Shown here: piece by piece, positions 10,960-19,944 of the stretch | Position numbering within the stretch: the stretch's first letter is position 1 | Layout: each line of letters begins with the position of its first letter | Assembly (NCBI RefSeq): GCF_023856365.1 | Contig: NW_026042439.1 | Location: 241,939 to 305,938 of the forward strand | Source of the DNA: Brienomyrus brachyistius | Lineage: Eukaryota > Chordata > Actinopteri > Osteoglossiformes > Mormyridae | Length of the DNA: 64,000 nucleotides | Direction: 5' to 3' | The notes under the pieces: model-generated | The model's input: the letters and a program-made list of their open reading frames with translations, nothing else | Database searches by the model: none | Told to the model about the DNA's origin: nothing | Program-made: the position numbers and the translations under genes

Positions 10960-11379
10960 TATTCATGGGTGTATCGAGACTAGATGGTCATTATGGATAA
11001 CTAAAGTGCACTAAAATTGGGTGAGCAGGCAAGGCATGTCACCCAGGTTGTGTGACAATTATTTTATATAAATGTATATATATATATATATATTCCATCC
11101 ACCATCCCTCCTTTACGGAGAACTGCGTTATTTTTCTTTTCTATTGCTAATAAAAAAACTATATATATATACATATATATTTATGGGTGTATCGAGACTA
11201 GATGGTCATTATGAATAACTAAGGTGCACTAAAATTGGGTGAGCAGGCAAGGCATGTCACCCCGGTTGTGTGACAATTATTTTATATATATATTCCATCC
11301 ACCATCCCTCCTTTACGGAGGACTGCTTTATTTTTAATATCCATTGCGAAAAAAAAACACAAGAAAAAGAAAAAATATC

Positions 11380-11438
<59 letters not shown>

Positions 11439-11541
11439 GTGTGTCGAGACTAGATGGTCAGTATGGATAACTAAAGTGCACTAAAATTGGGTGAGCAGGC
11501 AAGGCATGTCACCCAGGTTGTGTGACAATTATTTTATATAA

Positions 11542-11607
<66 letters not shown>

Positions 11608-11700
11608 CATCCACCATCCCTCCTTTACGGAGAACTGCGTTATTTTTCTTTTCTATTGCTAATAAAAAAACTATATATATGTACATATATATATATATAT
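8771..11700. repeat. TA-rich minisatellite array, part 1 (unit A)
   Basis: Twelve units of about 200-270 bp each start with GGGTGTATCGAGACTAG (8782, 9019, 9285, 9536, 9806, 10028, 10228, 10446, 10698, 10967, 11185, 11437). Each continues with GTGAGCAGGCAAGGCATGTC, TTCCATCCACCATCCCTCC, an A-rich run and a (TA)n tract of variable length. At least three unit types differ in the A-rich part: TTGTCTATTGCAAAA, TTCTATTGCTAATAAA, and ATCCATTGCGAAAA with CACAAGAAAAAG. They often alternate as pairs. The many short IYIYIY-type frames are artefacts of (TA)n. Confidence 0.95.
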
Positions 11701-11705
11701 ATGGG
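11701..11705. repeat. Retrovirus target-site duplication, left copy
   Basis: ATGGG directly precedes the LTR beginning TGTTGG and recurs directly after the other LTR at 20422-20426. The empty site in unit B has a single ATGGG (48245-48249). Confidence 0.9.
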
Positions 11706-12175
11706 TGTTGGAGAAAGCGTCAGGCTTTCCACTCCAACTCTGCACACAGGACCAAACTACAGTACAGTATATGTTGGAGAAAGCGACAGGCTTTCCACTC
11801 CAACTCTGTACACACCATTAATTACGAGACAACACACTTAGAGTTTTACTTGCACAAGGGTAACCACACTCTCTGCATGCTAGGCTACAAAGGAATGTGT
11901 TACAAAGGGTGGTTCCCCTTGGCACCTTTATTTATAGTCAATGGGGGGCAGGGGTCTTGGAGTGAGAACAAAGAAAAGACTGTGAGAGTAAGAAGAAGTT
12001 CTGGTTTTACTCAGGTGGACAACTATTTAAACACGTGCTCAGGATACGTGTAAACTAATATAATCTAAAGTATGAAGGTAAAGGAAAACAAAATAATGTA
12101 TATACATATTTACACTCATTGCTGATTATACAGAAATGATAACAAATGATTACTAACAGTTTCTTCAACCTAACA
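11706..12175 (-). repeat. 3' LTR of the retrovirus (viral orientation)
   Basis: This 470-bp repeat matches 19952-20421 without a difference that I can see. It carries overlapping AATAAA (plus-strand 11927-11932) and TATAAA (11931-11936) signals on the minus strand. Here the AATAAA is expected to serve as the polyadenylation signal. U5 contains a 43-bp internal direct repeat (11706-11748 and 11772-11814). Confidence 0.92.
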
Positions 12176-12176
12176 G

Positions 12177-12184
12177 TCCCTCCT
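12177..12184 (-). other. Polypurine tract
   Basis: AGGAGGGA on the minus strand ends one base before the 3' LTR. This is where plus-strand synthesis primes in retroviruses. Short but correctly placed. Confidence 0.7.
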
Positions 12185-12257
12185 GTTTATCATGACAGTA
12201 TGATCAGAAGCATCAGTATTGTACAAATTGCAAAAACACTTTCAGCACAACCGTCAT

Positions 12258-13685
12258 TCAGATCACATCATCATCATTATTAAGAGGGCTAGACAAGGTT
12301 AGTAAATCCATTCGTTCTTCTGCAGTGTATAGCAGAAAAACAGAACTAAAAGTATGTTGTATCATGGAACGGAGGCAGGGTATAATACAAATGAAACAAC
12401 AACATACAAATAATAATGTAACAAGAATGGGGAGTGAGAACTTTAGCAGTAACTGCCACCAGGACCCAGTAAGAAACCAGTCCAACCATGAGGGGCCAGC
12501 ATGAGGGTCTAAGGTCATGATCTTTTGAAGTTCTCGCAGACGGTCCAAGGCTGTAGTCATGTTGGGTGAGTGCACATTATCGGGAATATATGTACAGCAG
12601 GTATTATTTAAAAGCACGCACACACCACCTTGTGCAGCAGTAAGTATGTCTAAAACCATTCTATTCTGAATGACCATCTGTTTAATAGCATCTATCTCAC
12701 CATTCTGTTGCTCATTTATTATGATGGAGTTATTTATGAACAGCCCCAAACGATAATCAATAGTTTCTAATCGTAACGTATTCTTTGCTGTTCCTACCCA
12801 GGGAAAAAGAGACATTAATACTTTCTGGTCTGTAGACCAATGTTTGAACTCCTGGGGAACATCTGAACCCCAGACACTGTCATGAGGATGGAGAGAAGCT
12901 GTAGTTATGATGGACCGGCGCCTGCGGTTCGCTGGTGTAGATGACAGTGACACCAGGAAAGTATGGTCTGACACAAAGATTGGAGCGCACACACCATACC
13001 AGTTATAGGGCAAAACGAAATATGCGCGGGGTCCACATAACCAAGCTACTCCTTGCACCCAGTAGGTGCCATTACTAAATCCACTTATGTTTACCGGGGC
13101 ACCTTCTCCGTGTACTAGTATTTGGGCACAGTTGGTGGTGTTCCCCATATGATGGGTGCCGTTCATTTGGTCATAACACATTGAGTGATTAAATGTTTTA
13201 GGGTCCATGTTCAGGTGGACAGATAAAGGTAAGGATATATTTGACACTTTTATAGCAAAATCGATCCAAAACTGCTGTGCACATACGCCATTATCCAAAC
13301 CAGCAGTATATGGATCTGTATCATTTATTTTTATATTATCATGCTGATAGCCTACACCTGCAAAAGAGGCAGCACACTTTGCTTGTGACTTATTCATAGG
13401 TTTCCCATATATAGTTAATCCATCGGCATGAGATGGCATGTGGGTACAGACATAACAATTAGTTAAATTGTCTTTCTTTGCTGAATCATAAACATAACGG
13501 TACCAGTAGTTTTGTAGGAAAGGATGGGTCTCATTTGTGGAGATAGGTCTCAGGTGGGAGCCGTCATGTGTCCATCTAGGTGGGCGAAACACCTGCTCTG
13601 GTGAGTGCAGAAGCAGACCAACAATTCCCATAAAGAGAATTACACCGAGAGTTACCTTACCACATCCCCACCCAATCAGAGCCAT
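12258..13685 (-). CDS. env: Retroviral envelope glycoprotein, intact frame
   Basis: 475 codons from an ATG at 13685. A hydrophobic signal sequence covers roughly residues 11-27. The surface subunit has a CYVC (CxxC) motif at 77-80 and many N-glycosylation sequons. A furin-type site RRRR lies at 254-257. The transmembrane subunit has the CX6CC motif at 356-364, preceded by a region in the usual position of the immunosuppressive-like segment. A membrane span runs about 410-437, followed by a tail of about 40 residues. This is a gamma-type Env that would mediate receptor binding and fusion. Unusually, no long hydrophobic fusion peptide directly follows the cleavage site; a modest one lies near 289-300. 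It is probably made from a spliced RNA using the donor at 19738; a CAG-like acceptor lies directly before the ATG. Length is short to normal for the class. Confidence 0.9.
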   Translation of the reverse strand: MALIGWGCGKVTLGVILFMGIVGLLLHSPEQVFRPPRWTHDGSHLRPISTNETHPFLQNYWYRYVYDSAKKDNLTNCYVCTHMPSHADGLTIYGKPMNKSQAKCAASFAGVGYQHDNIKINDTDPYTAGLDNGVCAQQFWIDFAIKVSNISLPLSVHLNMDPKTFNHSMCYDQMNGTHHMGNTTNCAQILVHGEGAPVNISGFSNGTYWVQGVAWLCGPRAYFVLPYNWYGVCAPIFVSDHTFLVSLSSTPANRRRRSIITTASLHPHDSVWGSDVPQEFKHWSTDQKVLMSLFPWVGTAKNTLRLETIDYRLGLFINNSIIINEQQNGEIDAIKQMVIQNRMVLDILTAAQGGVCVLLNNTCCTYIPDNVHSPNMTTALDRLRELQKIMTLDPHAGPSWLDWFLTGSWWQLLLKFSLPILVTLLFVCCCFICIIPCLRSMIQHTFSSVFLLYTAEERMDLLTLSSPLNNDDDVI

Positions 13686-13776
13686 TCTAAATGGAGTGCA
13701 GATCAGCTGTTTTCTTCACCGGGTTGAGACGTCAGTATCCTATTGATTGCTGCGCCTTTGTAGCGGACTTCCACTG

Positions 13777-16700
13777 CTACTCCGAAGGTACAGAGGTCTC
13801 TGATACGGGCTTGATGGGCTTACAGTGACTCTTATGTATCCAGGAAGGTCGCTCTGCTATTTTCACCGCTGTTGGTGTTGTGAGCAGGACTTGATAAGGT
13901 CCGTCCCACCGAGGCGTGCTCCAATCCTTTCGCAACAGGACCTTGACCAGGATCCAATCTCCTGGCTGCAGATTATCCTGTTGAACAGAAACAGAATTTA
14001 CTGGCAGACTACTGGGGTTATGTTTTTGTTGTGATGATAATAGCTTACGCATCCAATCGGCTAACGTATTTTCTCTGTCTGCTTTTCCTATATCACTCAT
14101 TTCGGTTGCTAAGGGAAACGGTCTACCATACACTATTTCAAATGGTGTCAATCCTGCAGGAGTGGGAGTTATTCTCATCCATAATTTTACTAGAGACAAA
14201 CATTCTGGCCACGGTCTTTTTGTCTCTTCCACTGTCTTTCTGAGCCTTGTTTTAATGGTGCCGTTGGTCCTTTCCACCAAGCCTGCGCTCTGGGGGTGAT
14301 AAGCACAATGATTTTTGATCGTAAACCCTAATGCTTGTGAGCAAAGGGACATGGTCTGATTTACAAAATGAGTCCCATTGTCCGATCTTATAATATGAGG
14401 TATGCCATAGGTAGGGAAATAATGGCCTACCAAACATTTTGCAACGGTCATTGCATCACAGTGTTTTACAGGGTATATTTCTACCCACTTAGAAAAGGTG
14501 TCTATAACGACTAGGCAACACTTCTTCCCTTGTGACCAAGATAATTCAATGAAATCCATATGTACAATTTGAAATGGATACTCAGCTGCGGGAAACTGGC
14601 CACGTTTTGGCCTTATGTTGCCTTGTGCATTGTGTTTACAGCAAATTAAGCACGCTCGACAAAATTGTTTTGCATAATCAGAAAAATTTATAGTATAAAA
14701 GTATTGTTGAATAATATGTACCATCCCTCCTGTTGAGACATGGGTGTTTCCATGGCTCACTAAGGCAGCTGTCTTGTATAAATTTTTTGGTAGGATGGGC
14801 TTGTCATTCATATAATAAGTTTTCCCTTGCTGTATTGCTCCTCTCTTAATCCAGCTCTGTATTTCTGTTTTAGGTGCATGAGTCTGTGCATCACATAGTA
14901 CATCACTATCTATCAACAAGACATCTGTAACATTTAAGGCAGGTTGTTTTTGTGCAGCACTTTTTGCCGTCATGTCCGCAAAACTGTTTCCTTTAGCTAT
15001 TGCGGAAGCATCAGTTTGGTGTGCCTTACATTTGCATATCGCAAGGCAATTTGGTAATTGCACAACATCTAACAACCTGAGTAATAGGTTCGTATGAGTT
15101 AAAGATGTTCCTTGCGATGTCTTGAATCCTCTATTTTTCCACACTCTTGCATGGTGATGAACAGCTCCAAACACATATTGACTATCAGTGTATATTGTAA
15201 GTGGCTTGTTTTTGAAGAGCTCACATGCCCTAATTACAGCATAGAGTTCAGCCGCTTGTGCTGAACAAGCAGGGGGAAGTGCATTGGCCTCCAACACTTC
15301 AGTAGATGTAACTACAGCATATCCGACCTTGTTCTTCCCCATGTCATTTTTTGATGCTGATCCATCTACAAAAACAACTGTTGAATCTGGTATTGGGGTC
15401 TGTAAAATATCTGCTCTTGGTTTGGTTTGTTCTTCCACAACTGCTTTGCACGAATGTGGCTCTCCATCTTCCGCTGTCGGAAGAAGGGTGCTAGGGTTGA
15501 GAGGACCACATCGCTGTATTGTGATGTTTGACTGTGAAAGCAGGAGTGAGACTAGGGTCAGATGTCTAACATGTGTGAGGAATGGCAGTGGCGTCTGCAG
15601 TAAAACTAAAGAAACTGAATGTGGCACCTTCAAAGTGAGTGGGTGACACAACACTAATTCTGCTGATAATTTCACTGCTTCTGCAGCAGCTGCACATGCC
15701 TGCAAACACTGCGGAAAACCAGCTGCCACTGCATCTAATCGTTTAGAATAGAACGCCAATGGCCTCTCTTTTGCGCCGAATGGCTGTGTTAATACTGCCT
15801 TCATATACCCTTGATTTGCATCAACACATAGAATAAATGGTTGTTGATAATCTGGCAGAGCAAGTGTCACATTAGTTTGTAACATCATTTTTAAGTTTGT
15901 GAATGCCAATTCTCCTTCTTTTGTCCACTGAATTTTATCTTTCAGTGCCATGTCCTTCCCATAAATCAGGGTTTGTAAAGGTTGAACGAGTGCAGCATAA
16001 TCAGGTAACCATTCCCTGCAATAATTGCAAAGTCCTAAGAAGGACATCATTTGCTGTTTAGTCTTTGGCTTTGGTGCCTCTTGTATTGCCTGTTTTCTAG
16101 TTTCTAATAATGATCGACCTTGTTGGGAGAGTTTATGTCCAAGATATATAACTTCCTCTCTGCAATACTGTAATTTTTGTTTTGATGCTTTATGTCCTGT
16201 ATCATACAAATGCTGTAACACTAACAGTGTGGCTTCTTTGCAATGCTGTTTTGTATCTGAAGCAATTAATATATCATCTACATACAATAGCACTTGACTA
16301 TGGGATGGTATTTTACAGGAACTCATTGAATAGCGTAGTGCCATTGTATATACATGTGGACTTTCTGAAAACCCTTGAGGGAGTCTAGTGTATGTGTATT
16401 TATGTCCTTTATAAGTGAAACCAAATAAGTGTTGTGAATCAGGATGTAGTGGTACTGAGAAAAAGGCATTACTCAGATCCACTACTGAAAAATACTTCTT
16501 GTCAGGGGACAAGGAATTTAACAAAAGGTGTGGATTAGGCACATCTGGTGCAGCATGTTGTACTATTTCATTTACTGGTCTTAAATCCTGCACCATGCGC
16601 CATTTCCCTGTATGTCCCTTCTGGACGGGGAATATAGGAGTATTGCAAGTGGCCTCAGGAGCCTCTCGCAATATTCCTGATGCCAACATATCCTGCACTA

Positions 16701-16896
16701 CAGGGGCTATACCTTTCTCTGCTTCAGGTTTTAACGGGTATTGTCTAACTACCGGACGGTGTTCTGATTTCACAATTACTTTGTAAGGTGGAAACCCCTT
16801 TACCAGTCCTACATCAGTGGGGGAGGACGACCACAACCCTTCCGGGAGGCGATCTAGATCTGGACATGATCCCTCCTCCAGGGTTGGAAAAATTTG
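13777..16896 (-). CDS. pol: Retroviral Pol: reverse transcriptase, RNase H, integrase
   Basis: Open from directly after the UGA at 16897 to a stop at 13777, in the same frame as pro, with no ATG near its start. It must therefore be made by suppression of upstream stops. Numbering from codon 21 of the open frame (16836): RT has Asp120 in SVVDLSNAFFSV and the YVDD box at 185-188. RNase H has Asp491, Glu530, Asp551 and Asp621. Integrase has the H-x3-H / C-x2-C zinc module (H695, H699, C726, C729), catalytic Asp761, Asp819 and Glu855 with the expected 35-residue spacing, and a GPY motif at 979-981 followed by WIHKSHC. All catalytic residues are present. No internal stop or frameshift is seen. Confidence 0.93.
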   Translation of the reverse strand, partial: QIFPTLEEGSCPDLDRLPEGLWSSSPTDVGLVKGFPPYKVIVKSEHRPVVRQYPLKPEAEKGIAPVVQDMLASGILREAPEATCNTPIFPVQKGHTGKWRMVQDLRPVNEIVQHAAPDVPNPHLLLNSLSPDKKYFSVVDLSNAFFSVPLHPDSQHLFGFTYKGHKYTYTRLPQGFSESPHVYTMALRYSMSSCKIPSHSQVLLYVDDILIASDTKQHCKEATLLVLQHLYDTGHKASKQKLQYCREEVIYLGHKLSQQGRSLLETRKQAIQEAPKPKTKQQMMSFLGLCNYCREWLPDYAALVQPLQTLIYGKDMALKDKIQWTKEGELAFTNLKMMLQTNVTLALPDYQQPFILCVDANQGYMKAVLTQPFGAKERPLAFYSKRLDAVAAGFPQCLQACAAAAEAVKLSAELVLCHPLTLKVPHSVSLVLLQTPLPFLTHVRHLTLVSLLLSQSNITIQRCGPLNPSTLLPTAEDGEPHSCKAVVEEQTKPRADILQTPIPDSTVVFVDGSASKNDMGKNKVGYAVVTSTEVLEANALPPACSAQAAELYAVIRACELFKNKPLTIYTDSQYVFGAVHHHARVWKNRGFKTSQGTSLTHTNLLLRLLDVVQLPNCLAICKCKAHQTDASAIAKGNSFADMTAKSAAQKQPALNVTDVLLIDSDVLCDAQTHAPKTEIQSWIKRGAIQQGKTYYMNDKPILPKNLYKTAALVSHGNTHVSTGGMVHIIQQYFYTINFSDYAKQFCRACLICCKHNAQGNIRPKRGQFPAAEYPFQIVHMDFIELSWSQGKKCCLVVIDTFSKWVEIYPVKHCDAMTVAKCLVGHYFPTYGIPHIIRSDNGTHFVNQTMSLCSQALGFTIKNHCAYHPQSAGLVERTNGTIKTRLRKTVEETKRPWPECLSLVKLWMRITPTPAGLTPFEIVYGRPFPLATEMSDIGKADRENTLADWMRKLLSSQQKHNPSSLPVNSVSVQQDNLQPGDWILVKVLLRKDWSTPRWDGPYQVLLTTPTAVKIAERPSWIHKSHCKPIKPVSETSVPSE

Positions 16897-16899
16897 TCA
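16897..16899 (-). other. In-frame UGA between pro and pol
   Basis: The minus-strand codons read CCA-ACC-TGA-CAA-ATT. Pro, before it, and Pol, after it, are in the same frame. The context has the favourable CAA after the stop but not the full CARYYA hexamer. It may be a second programmed readthrough site or a recent nonsense change, for example from CGA by CpG deamination. The sequence alone does not decide. Confidence 0.75.
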
Positions 16900-17868
16900 G
16901 GTTGGGTCCTGCAAGTGTGTGGTGAGAGTGGTTTGAACTCTCCATCCCAAAGGAAACCGCCACACATTGTGTTTTTTGTCATAGCTCCAAAAGGAGCCAG
17001 GTACGGGTTGGTAGTTATTGTAACTGTGCATGGAATCTCGTAAGAACATCTCTACGTCCCTCCACTGCATCTGAGGTGGTTTTGATAGAGATACGTGTGG
17101 TGTTTCCCCTCTGAACACAGCCTGTTGTTTATTAGATAAGATGACTGAAGCAGCAGAAAAGCCAGTAGTGGAGTTAACATATATATGTTGTAAGGTGATA
17201 CAAGTGTCTTGAAGGGCATGAAACGTTTTGTCATAGGCATAATCTGGTCCTAGGGTGCCTTTGTACCACATAGTGACGTGTAAGGCATCGTCAGGCATGA
17301 ACTGGGTTTGTTTAGGGGACTGCTTTTCTCTAGTTTTTCTCAATATTTCACGTGTCTGTGCTGTCCCCCCCAGATCTAGGGACCAATAATACTGTGGAGC
17401 TGACATGCCATGTATCACGAAAGTTTGCTTTTCTACTATAGCCTTCATGCCAGTGGGTGTTGCAATCACACTAATACCCATTTGTATCATAAGATCCCTT
17501 CCTAACAGATTGACTGGACATGAAGGGCTTATTAGCACTTGGGCGTGACATTCTAACTCTGTTTCCTCATCTTTTATGCTAACTGGATTTGTCAATTGAT
17601 GACTTTCAGCTTGGCCTCCTGCAGTTCGGATATTTATGGAGGACGAAGAAAAGGTGACCCTTGGAGGGCTAGTGGTTAACACTGTCCTACAGGCTCCTGT
17701 ATCACATAGGCACTCATATATTTTCCCATTTATAATAAGCCTTCGTTTTGGTAGTTCTTCAAGTTGTTTTAGTGCTAGCAGCTGGTAAACTGCTTGCAAA
17801 TCTATCTCTTCTGTCTCATCCTGTTTTTGCAGCTTATCTGGCTCTTTTGATAGTTCACAGGCTAATTG
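16900..17868 (-). CDS. pro: Retroviral protease segment with candidate 2H phosphoesterase-like domain
   Basis: The frame opens directly after the gag UGA and has no ATG at its start. Counting from codon 17799: the aspartic protease active site is CDTGA at 32-36 and the conserved LLGRD is at 98-102. This fits a retropepsin of about 110 residues that would cut Gag-Pro-Pol and dimerise. About 165 further residues follow before the next UGA, longer than a protease needs. They include ALHVTMWYK (HVTM at 174-177) and TPHVSLSKP (HVSL at 235-238). Two H-x-[ST]-hydrophobic motifs about 60 residues apart are the hallmark of 2H phosphoesterases. I recall comparable paired motifs in other fish retroelement polyproteins but could not check. 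The phosphoesterase role is inference; the protease call is firm. Confidence 0.85.
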
Positions 17869-17880
17869 TCATTGATTCTC
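17860..17880 (-). promoter_or_regulatory. Gag-Pro stop-codon readthrough site (UGA)
   Basis: Minus-strand codons around the gag stop (TGA at 17871-17869) read CAA-TGA-CAA-TTA. A stop followed by CARYYA is the known type I readthrough context, first described at the tobacco mosaic virus replicase stop; class I retroviruses use suppression at the same gag-pro border. The pro frame is in phase and lacks an ATG, which strongly supports programmed suppression. Confidence 0.8.
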
Positions 17881-19365
17881 TGTGGAATTTGGGTTGTTTA
17901 TAAACTTGGTTCTACATTGCCTAGCTAAGTGCCCAAGTTTTCCGCATGTCCAGCAAGTGTTATCTTGCTGTAATAAATTTCGCTGATTGCTCCTAAAAGC
18001 ACCTCTCCCCCTTCCTCGGCCTCGTGACCTTCCTCTGAACCCTCCCCTCCCCGGAGGATTCATATGTATTATTGCAACAGTATCATTAGCAGCAAACACT
18101 GCGTCTGATTTCTGTTTTTGTGCTGTATGGGCGTGTTGGGCATATTCTAGGGCTTGCTGTACTGAACCAGTATTCTGATGTACCCAATGTTTATCTATGT
18201 ATCTCTTCAGTTCAGGTTTTAGCCCTGTGATGAACGCACGTTTTAACTGTTGCTGATAAACTCCTCCATTTTCCTCATTATAAGGAATTCCTGAATTCCC
18301 TCTAAACACCACTCTCATCCTATCCATAAAATCCTCTGGCTCTTCTCCATCTTTTTGCTTGCATTGTGCAATTCTGCCATAATCTGCTCGTCTCATAAAC
18401 ACTGTCTCTATCCTTCCATGTAATTGCTCCATACTCTGTTGCAGAGCTTGTGAATTATGTGCAAGTGGTTGATTGTCTGGTCCATGACCAGTAAAGTCTC
18501 CTGCTACTCTTCCCCATTTATGATTGAACAGCTGTCTTAAACACTGGAACATTTCTCTACCATTCAGGTGGAAACTGCTCTGTAGTTCCAATATTGCTGT
18601 CCAAAATTCTGGTACCCCTTCATCAACAGGAGGTATTCCTTTTAATGCTGCCGTTCTATCTTCAGCTGTCCATGGTCTATAGACTAACATTGTTTCAGGT
18701 CCTCCATCTGGCTCTCTATTAGGGTTTGCCACCTCCACTAGGGGGCATTGTAATTCTATTTCTTCCTCTTCACTATCAATATCAATGCCTTCATTTCGCG
18801 GATGCCATCGAATCTTAGCAGTAGCTAGATCGCGCACAGGGTATAACGTAGGATCTCTACTCCTAGTTATAATGGGGGAAGAAGGAAGAGCTGATGGCTT
18901 CTTTGGTATTGTGCTCATAGCTGATGGTTGTTTTATTTCCCTTCTATCTACGGGTTGCATAGGGGCAGGCAATAGTGGTGGTGTTGGTGGTCTATTTTCT
19001 CTATGTTTTATTTTGGCCACCGTCTCATCATCTAAAGTGATTAGAGCGGCTGCAGTTAATTTATCCTTTCTATCATCCTTTTTCTGCTTTCTACGTACAT
19101 CTCTTAACTTACTTTGTTCCAACCAATTATCTGAATACTTATATTCTTTTTTCCTTTTCTCCAATTTTCCTTTCTTCAAGGTTTGTAACATTTCTAGTCT
19201 TAAATTTCCTTGTAATTTTAAGATATCTGGAGTGTGGAGTTTCCCTTCAAACCCATGTTTTTTTCTCCACCTCTGATTACTTATTTGTCCTGAACCTGGT
19301 TTATATCCTTCCATAAACTTCTCATCTCCCTCTAGTTCAATCCTCTTACTCTGATTCTTTCCCAT
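17869..19365 (-). CDS. gag: Retroviral Gag polyprotein
   Basis: The start chosen is the ATG at 19365, which gives Met-Gly-Lys-Asn (a myristoylation-type N-terminus) in an AAAAAAATGGG context. The open frame extends 26 codons further upstream without a better start. Gag is 498 residues. It has a basic matrix-like N-terminal region, a proline-rich stretch NRPPTPPLLPAP that may hold a late-domain motif, an acidic segment (SEEEEIE), and a capsid region with a major-homology-like QKDGEEPEDFMDRMRVVF. An arginine/glycine-rich nucleocapsid follows, with one CCHC zinc knuckle (CWTCGKLGHLARQC). A single knuckle fits gamma-like Gag. It builds the virion core and packages RNA. It ends at a suppressible UGA. 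Confidence 0.9.
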   Translation of the reverse strand: MGKNQSKRIELEGDEKFMEGYKPGSGQISNQRWRKKHGFEGKLHTPDILKLQGNLRLEMLQTLKKGKLEKRKKEYKYSDNWLEQSKLRDVRRKQKKDDRKDKLTAAALITLDDETVAKIKHRENRPPTPPLLPAPMQPVDRREIKQPSAMSTIPKKPSALPSSPIITRSRDPTLYPVRDLATAKIRWHPRNEGIDIDSEEEEIELQCPLVEVANPNREPDGGPETMLVYRPWTAEDRTAALKGIPPVDEGVPEFWTAILELQSSFHLNGREMFQCLRQLFNHKWGRVAGDFTGHGPDNQPLAHNSQALQQSMEQLHGRIETVFMRRADYGRIAQCKQKDGEEPEDFMDRMRVVFRGNSGIPYNEENGGVYQQQLKRAFITGLKPELKRYIDKHWVHQNTGSVQQALEYAQHAHTAQKQKSDAVFAANDTVAIIHMNPPGRGGFRGRSRGRGRGRGAFRSNQRNLLQQDNTCWTCGKLGHLARQCRTKFINNPNSTENQ

Positions 19366-19633
19366 TTTTTTTCTTTCCCGTCTCCGCACTACACAGGTCC
19401 TGGGTGGAAATTCACTGGTACAAGATATATGGGAGGACACCAATACGGCCTTCTACTACACGCTGTTCGTGCAGCGGTATCGGTTTTCAGGGATGAAACC
19501 CGTCCTTGATCCTTCAATCACCAGTACTTCTTTCCCACCAGGCAAAATAAGAAATGGACTGACAGAAGCAACTCTAAGCCTCTTTAATAGTCTTAGTCCA
19601 GTCATTCACACAATACATGCATGTTCATATTTC

Positions 19634-19690
19634 GCTTAATTACGGCTAAGCCTAACCCCTTTTCTGCTTAATTACGGCTAAGCCTAACCC
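19634..19690 (-). repeat. 25-bp direct repeat in the retroviral leader
   Basis: GCTTAATTACGGCTAAGCCT followed by AACCC occurs at 19634-19658 and again at 19666-19690, seven bases apart. Such repeats in a leader may contribute to RNA structure for packaging; that role is only a guess. Confidence 0.85.
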
Positions 19691-19735
19691 ACGTCAATTG
19701 ACCCGGTTATTTCGCTGAATAACCTTTGTTGTCTC

Positions 19736-19740
19736 ACCTG
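19736..19740 (-). promoter_or_regulatory. Putative major splice donor
   Basis: The minus strand reads CAG|GTGAGA with the junction between 19738 and 19737. This is a close match to the donor consensus in the leader, upstream of gag, as needed for a spliced env RNA. Confidence 0.6.
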
Positions 19741-19927
19741 TCCTGTGTGCCTGTGTTCCGCCACCGAGGTCCGTCAGACATCACCAGACGTCGAGCGCAG
19801 TTCTAACCACCGGCCTGATGACGAATTCACGTCACAGGTCTTTTCTGCACCCGTCTCCGAGTGGCTGCCGGCAGGCTTCAGTGTCGCTCCTCTCGGCGTG
19901 CTGGCGATGTCGTCAGGTGTCCTCGAA

Positions 19928-19944
19928 TCCGGCTCGAAGGACCA
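19928..19944 (-). other. Primer-binding site, tRNA-Tyr type
   Basis: The minus strand reads TGGTCCTTCGAGCCGGA, a 17-nt complement to the 3' end of a vertebrate-type tyrosine tRNA including its CCA. The next base mismatches. It is separated from the LTR by a 7-base spacer (19945-19951), longer than the usual two or three. Confidence 0.8.

Noticed and set aside
8867..11841. Dozens of short open frames encoding IYIYIY-rich peptides
   Set aside because: They come from (TA)n and fixed minisatellite words in different frames; no start context, no domain, and length follows the microsatellite.
16885..16896. AAATTTTT as a -1 frameshift slippery site between pro and pol
   Set aside because: Pro and pol are already in the same frame, so a shift would move translation out of pol.
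19366..19443. 26-codon N-terminal extension of Gag
   Set aside because: The frame is open, but the Met-Gly start at 19365 has a better context and gives the expected myristoylation-type N-terminus.
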